From Phytoseiulus persimilis (lineage: Eukaryota > Arthropoda > Arachnida > Mesostigmata > Phytoseiidae), in NCBI GenBank assembly GCA_037576195.1, contig CM075104.1:8562775-8626774 (forward strand): a stretch of DNA of 64,000 bases, given 5' to 3'. Below are positions 39,854 to 48,667 of this stretch, piece after piece. Under the pieces are notes generated by a model. It was not told the DNA's origin, did not search any database, and saw nothing but the letters and a program-made list of their open reading frames with translations. The position numbers and the translations under genes were made by a program. Positions within the stretch are counted from its first letter, which is position 1, and every line of letters starts with the position of its first letter.

Positions 39854-41405
39854 AGAGAGAATCTATTCTCAATATACATCGATTACCCTCGAAGAATTGA
39901 AGCAGCTATTCCGCGGCAATCCGGGCACGACGTTGTACGAGCGGATAGGATGCTTAGATCTCTCGGAAATCCAGTGCAGGAATCTCACTGGTTTCTGCCG
40001 TGATAACTTCCCCGAACTGAGGCGTTGCCTGGATACGCTCAGAACTAGCAGATCCCGGAACTTGAATCAAACTCTCTTCATTTCCCTGAACAAGCTACGG
40101 ACGGGAAACTCCAACGATGTCATTGCGAGCATGCTCGACCTAGAGAGCGCTCGATTCGTCTCGCGTTGCTTCACGAGTGTCTTGGAGGCGTTTGAGCGCA
40201 GCGTCCTGAATCACTTCGGTCCTACATCCCTCACTCGTCAAACACTGCTCGAAAACACTACGATGGCTGCGAAGCGGCTTCTAGCGCTCGGCGAGGATCA
40301 ACTTGCTCTTGTTCTAGATGGGACTTACATCCGTCACCAGAAGAGCAGTAACAACGCCTACCAGCGACGGGCTTACTCAGGACAGAAGAAACAGCCCTTG
40401 TACAAGCCGTTCACCATATGTACAACTAATGGACTAATTGTCGACTTCGCTGGACCGTTCTCTGGAAGAGAAAACGACGCCACAATCGTCAAGCAAGTTT
40501 TACAAGATCAGAATCTCCTGGCTCTTCTGAGGCGAAATGATGTGCTCATTGTCGATCGTGGCTTTCGGGATGCTGTGACACACATGCTTGAGCTGGGCTT
40601 CAACGTATTGATGCCCGCGATGAAAGGCAAGAGAAAACAGCTTCCGTGCGATGAAGCCAATTTTTCGCGCCGAGTAACGAAGCTCCGTTGGATTGTCGAG
40701 GCGGTGCATGGTCGCGTTGCTCAGCGTTATAAAATGCTGCACCACACGGTCGACAATAGATTCCTACCGAAAGTCCGTTCGCTTTGCCGAGTTGTGGGTT
40801 ACCTGGAGAACCGATTTGGCCAGCGATCGTGGGGGGAGAGTAACATGTCCTCCGAGATCATCGATCACATGGTGCGACGCCAGGCCTTCCAAAATGATCT
40901 CGGAGAGGAAGTCCTCCGCGCAGGCTGGAATCGCAGACCGACAGCTCTTGAGAGAATTTCCTCCACAGAGCTCACTGACTTCCCGAAGCTGACGAGAGAC
41001 CATCTACTGCTTCTGACTTCAGGGCCATACCAAATCAATTTGGCCCTGTCCCACTTGGCGGAAGCGATGGACGCCGAAAACAACGTCAACATGACGTTCA
41101 TCAAAGAAGCACCGACCATCGTCCGTCTCGAAATCAGGTCGCGTCACAGGGAACGCACAACTTATCGGGTCTACATCGACTACGTGCCCGGGAGGGACAG
41201 CGTAGACGGAATCCGACGCTACTGGTGTGAGTGCCCTAACGGAGCCCGAACAGTCGGCTGCTGTTCGCACGTTGCGGCCTCTGTCTTCTACCTAGCCCAT
41301 GCTAGGTACCTCCCATCACTTCTGCGCCCAGCGGAAGCCTTGACCGATCTCTTCATACTCTCAGAGGGAGAGACAGGCTCAGAAGAGAGTGATGCCGGCG
41401 AATAA
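39804..41405 (+). CDS. DDE-SWIM transposase, apparently intact
   Basis: A 533-residue transposase that would cut and paste the element. It has a helical N-terminal region, then a DDE_Tnp_4-type catalytic core: VLDGTYIRHQKSSN (first Asp near 172), PFTICTTNG, GPFSGRENDATI, LIVDRGFRDA (second Asp near 249) and IVEAVHGR (Glu near 297). Near residue 474 a SWIM-type finger (WCECPNGARTVGCCSHVA) could bind DNA or protein. The frame is uninterrupted. The stop TAA overlaps an AATAAA signal. The first ATG was chosen, but an upstream N-terminal Cys/His domain seen in the relative at 12978-13298 is absent here, so the start may be incomplete or an upstream exon may be missing. Confidence 0.85.
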   Translation: MGYSADRVIFGKLKKRAERIYSQYTSITLEELKQLFRGNPGTTLYERIGCLDLSEIQCRNLTGFCRDNFPELRRCLDTLRTSRSRNLNQTLFISLNKLRTGNSNDVIASMLDLESARFVSRCFTSVLEAFERSVLNHFGPTSLTRQTLLENTTMAAKRLLALGEDQLALVLDGTYIRHQKSSNNAYQRRAYSGQKKQPLYKPFTICTTNGLIVDFAGPFSGRENDATIVKQVLQDQNLLALLRRNDVLIVDRGFRDAVTHMLELGFNVLMPAMKGKRKQLPCDEANFSRRVTKLRWIVEAVHGRVAQRYKMLHHTVDNRFLPKVRSLCRVVGYLENRFGQRSWGESNMSSEIIDHMVRRQAFQNDLGEEVLRAGWNRRPTALERISSTELTDFPKLTRDHLLLLTSGPYQINLALSHLAEAMDAENNVNMTFIKEAPTIVRLEIRSRHRERTTYRVYIDYVPGRDSVDGIRRYWCECPNGARTVGCCSHVAASVFYLAHARYLPSLLRPAEALTDLFILSEGETGSEESDAGE

Positions 41406-41444
41406 AGATCAATAACTTTGCCGGAACCATCACGGGCGTTTTTT

Positions 41445-41555
41445 TCCGGGGGGGGGGGGGGGAGAGTCCAGAAAAAAAATATGTGGGAGAGGGGAGAGGG
41501 AAACATATGGAGGAGAGTCCAGAAAAAAAAAAAGCCTCTTTTTTTTAGATTTTTT
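41445..41555. repeat. Low-complexity G15, A-rich and GGGAGAGG tract
   Basis: A run of 15 G (41448-41462) followed by two GGAGAGTCCAGAAAAAA copies around GGGAGAGGGGAGAGGG. It could form G-quadruplex structure. It lies between the transposase stop and the right inverted repeat. Confidence 0.85.
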
Positions 41556-41708
41556 TTTTGCAAAACCTTCGACTCTCAGTGACCTTTCGATTCAGCTCAA
41601 CTCCAGAGTGCGCACTCGACGCTATCTATTTTCGCATCGGTCTTGAAATCATCGATTTTAAAGGTATTCGTCAATCTTCGATCCAAACGGCATTAATGCT
41701 GTCTGATA

Positions 41709-41849
41709 GCTCTCTTTTTCAGCTTTCCAAAAATAACTCGATCGGCGCTGTGACCTATCTGGGAGCCGAGATATGAGCCTTTTAAGTTGACCAAGTTTTG
41801 TCTGGAGTAGTGCAAAATCCGCGGGGCCACTAATGGCCGAGACCCTTTC
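41709..41849. repeat. Right terminal inverted repeat of DDE-SWIM transposon
   Basis: 141 bp, inverted match to 39702-39853. On the minus strand it lies inside an open frame (41658-42020) that extends outwards, with a heptad-like stretch (KKISDLEYTIECLRQNLRS). That may be the N-terminal end of another transposase copy. Confidence 0.82.
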
Positions 41850-43815
41850 TTCTGAGGAGCTTCGCAAATTTTGTCGCAGGCATTCGATAGTGTATTCTAG
41901 ATCCGAAATCTTCTTTCGATTCGTGGCGCACTCCACGATTAGCGTTTTGGCATATTCTGCCGATCCGAGTGCAGGGGGGTATACGACATTTGGACCAGGA
42001 TTGAGTGTGCATGGATGCATTCGGGCTGGCTGCGACGCGCCGAATTGAAAAACAGTAGGGTGCTAAGCAGCGCTCAGTCACCGCGGCGAGAAGACATGGT
42101 ACTGTCGAGGACTAACGAATGACTCTCAAACTCCTGTGACTTCGATATGGACAGAGCTACGCCACCAGAGTTACCGCTTCGCAAGAACTAAGTGTGTCAA
42201 GGGAGTCACCTCTCATTAGGATCGTGGCCTGATCTCGGGCAGAAAAGGAATAAGCTGAATATTGCTTCGATTCGAATGAATCGGTTGAACCGGATGATTT
42301 TCTCCAAACAGGCAGTGAGGCAGTGAAAGAAGCAGAAAAGCCGGAATCGGCGTCGGAGTCATCTTTCGGTCTCAAGTCATTGATCTCACTTCGTCGCCAT
42401 CGACTGTACAATCCTCTGCGGTCAGCATGAACCGATTGTCTGGACGGTAAATATAGAGTTGGGATTCCGGGTGAACCATCCGCCTGGCATGGTTGCACTT
42501 ATGGCGGCAACAGAACTTCGAAATTCGATTCTTCCGCGGTTCGGGAGCCACTCAAAGTTCGATGACAGAAGAAACGAAGCGTCAACTTCAACTAGGCATC
42601 CGTGAGCGGGCCGGGAACCCGAGTTCCGTCCATCTATTCCCGACCGCTACGTCCCGCTCGGCACGTCTGCACCAGGGAAAGCTGGAGCAAAACAGGAACA
42701 GAAGGAAACCGACGATTTAGGGGATTCAGCAGTTTGTCGTTGAACGTGTCGCATCGCATTAGCATTGAGACTATTGAGAAGCTAAGATGGAAAAATGTTG
42801 CTCCTCCTTCCAACGCTGCCCCGGCTCCCATTTTGCCGGACCCATTTGGCCGAGTTATGGCTTCCAGCGGCTTTTTCTCGCAAACGAAAAAGAGTCTCGA
42901 GTTGAAGGCGCCACCCTGCATACGATGGACCCAGTCAGCGCTATTATCCTATTATCTATCTATTAGTATCTAGTATTAACTTTTCTGCGGCACAAATCCA
43001 CCGCAGCCCCCCTTGAGTCATTGTTATATCCGCTTCTGCAGCCCTGCCGGTTGAATTCCCCCGACTAGGCGACTGAATCACAGAGGTCCTTGCAGAAGCC
43101 GACTGCGGATCCTGTCATGCTTGACTACATTTCCACCGACTCCGTCCTTGCAGCGGGGGCATCATGCTCGCTCAATCCTGTCAATCTTCATGCTGCGAAG
43201 ATTTCTCCCGTAGTGCAAGACTGTATCTCGAATGGAAACTGTGTAGCCTCCGAAATAGTGCTTGGTAACGCAGTGATCCTGGTTCTCGTTCCGTCCGCCG
43301 AGGGCAAAAGCTAAACAATTAGTGCAACCCAGACTCCGCCTTCCTCACTATGATGGCAAATCAGAACGCCCGTTTTCCCGTTCATCTGCATTCAACAATT
43401 GCAAGATTCTGTCTTCTTCGCTTCAGTGGCGCGTAAGGTATTTTGTGTTCCATGGTGCACCATGCAACGGACACATTCTTCCCGTGATTTTACACAACCA
43501 TCCCGCTTTGTCGCATGTGCCACGGAACGCTGCTCAGCACCCTTCAGTTTTTCAATTTAGCGCGTGACAGAACCTTCTCGCCGACAGCCCGCATGCATTC
43601 ATCCACATTCGATCCTGGTCCAAATGTCGTATGCCCACTCAGGGGCCGTTAGTCTAGCGCGGCGTGCCGCGGTGTGGAGCAGTTTCGCTTTTTTCGCTCG
43701 TTGAATTCAGGCGCGACTGCCTGTCTGTAGTAGAATCGGGACTGTTCATCCATTTGGGGCCAAAGGCGGTCTGACGCCTTCTGAGCAGCATCGCGTGGAA
43801 CGCGATGCAAATCCT
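41850..43815. other. Unassigned, with an inverted pair at 41979-42071 and 43528-43634
   Basis: About 100 bp at 41979-42071 recur inverted at 43528-43634 (ATTTGGACCAGGAT, CATGGATGCATTC, GGGTGCTAAGCAG against GCTGCTCAGCACCC, GCATGCATTCATCC, TCCTGGTCCAAATG). The sequence looks like part of the same transposase family's upstream region. The ORFs between (e.g. 42157-42498 minus, Ser-rich; 43090-43314 plus) are unrecognised. 43646-43815 is the target of Copia-A. Confidence 0.5.
43811..43815. repeat. Target-site duplication ATCCT of Copia-A, left copy
   Basis: ATCCT immediately precedes the LTR at 43816 and recurs at 53490-53494 immediately after the other LTR. A 5-bp duplication is usual for Copia elements. 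Confidence 0.92.
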
Positions 43816-44132
43816 TGTTGGAATAAGGTCCACGTAGCTCAGTTGGTGACACCTCACCTAGAAGTATCTGTAGAGTATGGGAAGAGCACGGCACACAATA
43901 AAGAGACAGGGATTCAGTGTTAGAATAGAGTAGCTCGCTGAGCATTGCTTTATTGGGGTTATATATACCACTGTGGAAAGAAGAGCCAGTCCATGAAGAC
44001 CGGAAGGTCCTTCATGGATGGCATTGTCAGTATCTCACAGAAAAGTGTTCCGGTCAGAATGACCTCGTATTCTGGACCTCGCATTGGTTCAGACCAATTC
44101 CAGCTACCCAGAAATATGGCTATATTTCATCA
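43816..44132 (-). repeat. 3' LTR of Copia-A
   Basis: 317 bp (plus strand TGTTGGAATAAGG...TATTTCATCA). On the minus strand it has a GGTATATATAACC TATA box at about 43965 followed by CCAATAAAGC, giving a U3 of about 165 bp. Identical to 53173-53489 as read. Confidence 0.95.
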
Positions 44133-44141
44133 TCCTCCCTT
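44133..44141 (-). other. Polypurine tract of Copia-A
   Basis: AAGGGAGGA on the minus strand directly abuts the 3' LTR, the expected primer site for plus-strand DNA synthesis. The same sequence abuts the Copia-B LTR at 56144. Confidence 0.85.
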
Positions 44142-44532
44142 AGATGGAATCAGTCTGAAAAGGGCATTTGTTCTACTGGGAACAATTCACTTCCTATCCT
44201 CTTTATCTCAATGATACCGACAAATTTGGTCATTTCCTCCAAAGTTTAGTAGGATTCGCTTTTGAGTATTATTCGTCACTTGGCATCACTGGGCCAATTT
44301 CTCGATGCAGAGTATTTTTCTTCTTCAAGAAGTGAACGAGAAACTCAATACCTACCCCGCTCCATGAGGCGGACGTGCACTACATTTGAAACTTCAAGCA
44401 CGACATTTGAGAACGCGGCTAGAGACTGGGATCGTCTCCAACCCGTTGCATAGTCGGTGCTGTTCATTCCCTCCTCAGTCTACGAACTGAGAGGTACCTT
44501 CGTCCTACGTTCCGAAGATTCAGCTTGTGATC

Positions 44533-46251
44533 ATGTCCGAAGAACAGCTCTCTATGGTGAACGTGTCCGAAGACCATCCAATGACATCGACAGAGGCAGC
44601 CCCATCCCCAGAGTCCGCTGGCCAACCGGTAGGACCTTTGATACGAGAAAGCTCGTTTGTCGTCTCCAATGTCGTTGGGATTTCACGGGTTGAAAGCCAA
44701 AGTCGTTTAGTCATGGATCGTGTCGCTCGCATGGAAACCAACATTGAACTGTATCGGAACGACATGATTTCCCGCGTGAACCAGCTTTCGTCGACCCGCG
44801 ACATGCAAACAGTAATTCGCGAGCTGGTGAGCCGGACGAATCAGAACGCTGACAACTTCTCGCGACTCCTGGTACAGCTTGATCTCTTCGCGAAGTCTGT
44901 AGCATCCACCGAGCAAATTAAGCCAATTCTTCATTCGATAGAAGAGCTCCAAGTGGAATCGCAAAAACAGCTCCGAGTCAGTGTCCAGAGCGCAGCAGCT
45001 CAAGAGGCTTTGATCGAACGGCAGGACGCCTTTGCAAACAGCATGGCCACGACTGAACAGATCAGTTACTTGCATGAAGTTACAGCCAGTCTCAGAAAAG
45101 AGCTAACCACTCTTGATGACGACCTGGGCAAGCTTTCGATTGATCTGCAGTCTGTCGGTTCATCTCAACCGAACGCGTCCCCCGAGATTCAGGCCGAGTT
45201 ATTGAAACTGAGCCGTTCCATGAGTCAAGCCGAAGAGAACTCCAAGATGATTTCTGAATTCGTGAAGAAACAAATCAAGGATGTTCAAGATAGTCAACAA
45301 GACTTCGAAGTTCGTCTCACTCGGATGGATTCAGCCTTTCGAGATTTCGCTGACCGTACCAATCAACGACATCGAAGCCTGGAGCAAGCAGACAAGGACA
45401 TCCGAACTCGTCAGGATCAGCAATCTGCCACGGTCACGAAGTTTGGAAAAAGATACTACCGACGTCGTTTCGACGCAGTGTATCCTGAACACGGAGGTTA
45501 AGAATCTCACGTCTGCAGTCACCACACTAGGCTCGACTGTTTCATGCCTTGCGACCAGCGTGCGTTCTCAACAGGCCGAGGTGGACCGGCTCTCAACTAC
45601 AGTGAGATCTCAGCGGTCCTCCCTCAACTCCGTGAGACTCGCCATTGCCGAAAACCTGCAGTCAACTGAGGCCCAAACCGAAGAATCGACTCGGGTTCCG
45701 TGTGAACACGTGGAGAGCACGAATGTACCAACTGCTCGCTGGAGCTCCATTCGTCAGGATGCTCGAACGATAGTGAAGAAACGCAAATGGATCATCGGAT
45801 TCCTTCTCCTCCTGATCACAGGTACGTCAGTCACAAATTCTCTTGATCAGAGACGGTCTTACAGACCCATGGTAGTTCCAACAATCTTCTCCGGCACTGA
45901 CTAATTCGCTGCTTTGTTACAGTTGTAACTGGAAACATTCTCATGTTCCACTCTCTGGATTCAGTAGCAAGAATCAATCCGAATCCATCGCAGAATCCGA
46001 TCGATCCGGAACCTGTTACCGACCGCAGTCCCATCCCCGATGCAGCGCCACCATCCAGCAAAAGAGTCTCTACGCTGTATTTCCAGTGCGAGCGTTATGA
46101 CGATGGTTGGGCCTGTAAACATCGGTACGAAGAAACCTGCCTGGTTGTTGATGGTAATGCGCCCGTGACGCATTTTCTGAGATGCAGTGTTCCAGTAAAG
46201 TCCACAGCATGCAGTCCCTCTGGGACGGCGTCCAAGTGCGTCCGCGCTTGA
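44533..46251 (+). CDS. Antisense gene A: coiled-coil type II membrane protein, spliced
   Basis: Runs opposite to Copia-A. Exon 1 from the ATG at 44533 encodes about 430 residues dominated by heptad repeats (a long coiled coil from about residue 60) and ends in a basic KKRKW followed by a hydrophobic stretch. An intron at 45822-45922 (CAG|GTACGTCAG to TTTGTTACAG, with CTAAT before the acceptor) joins in frame so that the hydrophobic halves become one transmembrane helix. Exon 2 then gives about 110 outside residues with six cysteines. Within exon 1 the frame shifts by one base near 45442, where one extra T breaks the heptads. This is a mutation, an assembly error or programmed. No family recognised. 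Confidence 0.72.
45822..45922 (+). other. 101-bp GT-AG intron in antisense gene A
   Basis: Donor G|GTACGTCAG, acceptor GCTTTGTTACAG|TT, branch-like CTGACTAAT 20 bases upstream. Splicing is phase 1 and joins two open frames at 45281-45904 and 45925-46251. A sense genomic RNA could not splice it, so it would survive retrotransposition. Confidence 0.72.
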
Positions 46252-46475
46252 GACATGAACCATCTCAGAAACCATTTGTTTTCAATCTCAGGAGTTTGTT
46301 TATGCTTTTCGAGAGTTATCGATACTCCGATCAGCTTCTCAGAGTAATCCAACGACCACGAATGCATATTTTCTATCCGTGTCGGATTAAACAACAACTC
46401 TCACAACACTCCAAGTAGTGTTGGCAGAGGGGACCCCTTTCTCATCGAGTTCGGAGGTATACAAGACCTGACTCG

Positions 46476-48086
46476 ATGTGGATTTCCACATTACACAATA
46501 TACTTGCGATGAACTCGATGTCTCAATTCAAGTCGCTGGCCAGCCGAGTGGCCGGGGTCATCCTCTTTCTGCTGAGTTTAGCTCTCAGTCTTTATTTCGT
46601 TTGGGGAGTCTTTGTGTCGTATGTGCTCCCTTCCGTGAGACATCCGGACTTTTCATCAGTGGATGAAGAGAGTGCTTTTTACCAAACACTTTGCCCAGAG
46701 GATCATCAAAGTGCGTGTTGCTCATCTGAGTTTTTCTCGTTGTCCACATCTCGCTCGATGGACAGTTCTTCAATTTCCCTTGAGCCATCGACCACGTGGC
46801 TTGAGGTATCTTCCGCTCTTTTTCTGCTGCATGTGATTCCGGTCCCTTCAGAACTCACATCATTTGACTCTGCATCGGAACCAGTTGTTCCTTCTGTGAT
46901 CTCAACCATGATCTCGCCTACGCGTACTCTCAAAACTTCCGCAAGCTTGACGACTTTCACAACGGAGCAGAAGTTAGCCTACCAGAGAGATCTTCTCGGG
47001 GCTTCTCTCCGTCGTGAGATGGATTCATCAAAGTCAAGGCATCTTCTGTCTACCAGATCTCCGCTCCCTGAACCTGTTTATAGATCTAGCACTTTCACTG
47101 TTTCACCTTCGGGATTTGCTGAGCTTTCTTCTGAGCGCAGAGTGGTCACGCCCTCAGTTTTCCCAAGGCTTTCTCGTCGGAGTATCATAATGCCGACCTT
47201 GATTCAGCCAACACGAGTCCTTCAGACTCCAGCGTTGTTCCGGTCATCATCTCCATCATTGAGGGACAGAGTTCACTACTCTAAATCCTCCCTCAGAATG
47301 ACCAGCTGGACAAGTCTGATTTCTCCATCATCCACCATCCATTTGTTCTCAGCGTCTGTGCGTTCTTTTTCCGCCAGACCACTATCGGTTGTGCCTATCG
47401 CAGAATCTCGGGCTGTCAATGAACAGAAGAGCAAGTCTGGCCCAGAGGCCATGATTGAGACCTCGGATGATCTCGTCGTCCTCGAGGCAAACCCGGTGCG
47501 TATGAACGTGTCCACTAGAATCACGACTACGACACGTCCGACTCAACGTACCACCCCGAGGCCGGTCGGTACCACAACATCGACCACCTCTCGCAAGCCG
47601 GTTGTCACAAACCTCACCACGGTTCGCTCAACGACAACCACTGGTCAGGCCAAGAAAGCTTCATCATCGACTACCTCAGAGGCTCCCGACGTTACAACAT
47701 CAACAACCGTTGAAGACAAGTTGGAAACATCAACTACAGAAGGACCGTCATCAACCACCGATGAAACATCCAAGTCCTTTCTCTCCTCTTCCTCAACCGA
47801 TCCGGCTGTCACTGATGTTGACAGTACAACACCGGGCGTTGTTATCACCGAGCCGCCACCAATGATTCTGTACACACCCGTCAATCGGTACCAGTGCACG
47901 ATCATGAGTTACAATCGAATTTGTAAGTCGCTGATTAACAAGATCTGCATTTTCGTCCGGAGAACAACTCCGCTCAGGAACACAATGACAGTACGTCTAT
48001 ATGTTGGACATGAAGAATTTGCCATTGATGATGAGCATGACAAGTTTGGCCAACAATGTAAAAATTTTGTCAAGTATTATTCATGA
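46476..48086 (+). CDS. Antisense gene B: mucin-like membrane protein
   Basis: A 536-residue protein. A hydrophobic anchor lies at about residues 25-50 (VILFLLSLALSLYFVWG), with no other membrane segment, so the bulk is predicted to be outside or lumenal (type II). The middle is strongly Ser/Thr-rich, and residues about 345-455 are Thr/Ser/Pro-rich repeats expected to carry O-glycans. The C-terminal 70 residues contain NRYQC and four further cysteines. It starts 224 bases after gene A on the same strand and ends 75 bases before the convergent ORF3. A paralogue at 61443-62432 shares the Thr-rich and NRYQC parts. No family recognised. Confidence 0.7.
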   Translation: MWISTLHNILAMNSMSQFKSLASRVAGVILFLLSLALSLYFVWGVFVSYVLPSVRHPDFSSVDEESAFYQTLCPEDHQSACCSSEFFSLSTSRSMDSSSISLEPSTTWLEVSSALFLLHVIPVPSELTSFDSASEPVVPSVISTMISPTRTLKTSASLTTFTTEQKLAYQRDLLGASLRREMDSSKSRHLLSTRSPLPEPVYRSSTFTVSPSGFAELSSERRVVTPSVFPRLSRRSIIMPTLIQPTRVLQTPALFRSSSPSLRDRVHYSKSSLRMTSWTSLISPSSTIHLFSASVRSFSARPLSVVPIAESRAVNEQKSKSGPEAMIETSDDLVVLEANPVRMNVSTRITTTTRPTQRTTPRPVGTTTSTTSRKPVVTNLTTVRSTTTTGQAKKASSSTTSEAPDVTTSTTVEDKLETSTTEGPSSTTDETSKSFLSSSSTDPAVTDVDSTTPGVVITEPPPMILYTPVNRYQCTIMSYNRICKSLINKICIFVRRTTPLRNTMTVRLYVGHEEFAIDDEHDKFGQQCKNFVKYYS

Positions 48087-48127
48087 GGAAGTGAGAGTGT
48101 TCTTATTTGGCTAGAAGTTGCTTTCCG

Positions 48128-48133
48128 TTTATT
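48128..48133 (-). terminator. AATAAA downstream of sense ORF3
   Basis: CAAATAAACGG on the minus strand lies 28 bases after the ORF3 stop, in the gap between the convergent genes. It could end a subgenomic sense mRNA before the antisense genes. Confidence 0.45.
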
Positions 48134-48160
48134 TGAGAGATCACCGTGAATGAGCGAATC

Positions 48161-48667
48161 CTAGATGTTTTGAGTGGTGGCGCCATAGGGCGAGCCGGTG
48201 TTCATGTTAGCCCCAGCAGCAGAAGGCTGATCTTCTCTGCTGAGACGCTGGTACTGCTGCCGACGCCATGTTTGAATGACGCATCGGGAACAGCTAGTAC
48301 CGCCATAGACCACTACGATCGTTGTGAGGATTACCGCGTAAAGTAGGAGAAAGTTCGTCTTTGTTGATGGGTTTGGAACAGGACTTGGTGGATTCGGATG
48401 TGTATAGTTGTAATACGCTTCCCAGATGTCTTGGCCTCCAAACACCTGTCCGTCGGGAAACAAACATGCGACCGTTGGTGACGCTTTTTCTCTGCAGCCG
48501 TCCAACGTGAGGATGCAATCCACTGGGAAGTGTTCCGGACTCAATTCTGAGATCATGCATGGTTGGGTGGACCGTATGCAGAGGGGCAAACAGCAGGAAC
48601 TATACTCGAAGAAGCTGGTGACCGTTGCCACAAGCTGAAGCACCAAGATTGCTTTGAAACTCCACAT
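48161..48667 (-). CDS. Copia-A ORF3: small type I membrane protein
   Basis: A 168-residue protein in the sense orientation whose ATG (48667) overlaps the last 68 bases of pol in another frame. It has an N-terminal signal peptide (FKAILVLQLVATVTSFF), an ectodomain of about 80 residues with about eight cysteines, one NYTHP glycosylation sequon, a Pro-rich stalk, one transmembrane helix (FLLLYAVILTTIVVVYGG), then a basic tail with Cys near the membrane. The position after pol is where env genes sit in retroviruses, but the protein is very small. I recognise no viral glycoprotein family and see no fusion peptide. Confidence 0.72.
   Translation of the reverse strand: MWSFKAILVLQLVATVTSFFEYSSCCLPLCIRSTQPCMISELSPEHFPVDCILTLDGCREKASPTVACLFPDGQVFGGQDIWEAYYNYTHPNPPSPVPNPSTKTNFLLLYAVILTTIVVVYGGTSCSRCVIQTWRRQQYQRLSREDQPSAAGANMNTGSPYGATTQNI

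Larger units (their letters stand above)
39702..41849 (+). mobile_element. DDE-SWIM DNA transposon with long terminal inverted repeats
   Basis: A 2.15-kb element. The left end 39702-39853 and right end 41709-41849 are inverted copies, nearly identical except for an 11-base insertion in the left (GAAAGGGTCTCGGCCATTA... and GCACTACTCCAGAC are shared). The single gene fills most of the interior. The target duplication is unclear: TTCTG occurs at 39695-39699 and 41850-41854, but two bases separate the left copy from the repeat. Confidence 0.8.

Noticed and set aside
39695-41854. TTCTG as target duplication of the DDE-SWIM transposon
   Set aside because: Two extra bases separate the left copy from the inverted repeat, so the match may be chance.
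44533-48086. Genes A and B as ordinary host genes that happen to be near a Copia element
   Set aside because: They lie between paired identical LTRs, inside the target duplication and upstream of the polypurine tract, and paralogues sit beside related LTRs. Host origin long ago remains possible.
48161-48667. Calling ORF3 a retroviral envelope
   Set aside because: Only topology and position agree. It is too small and no fusion peptide or known family motif is visible.
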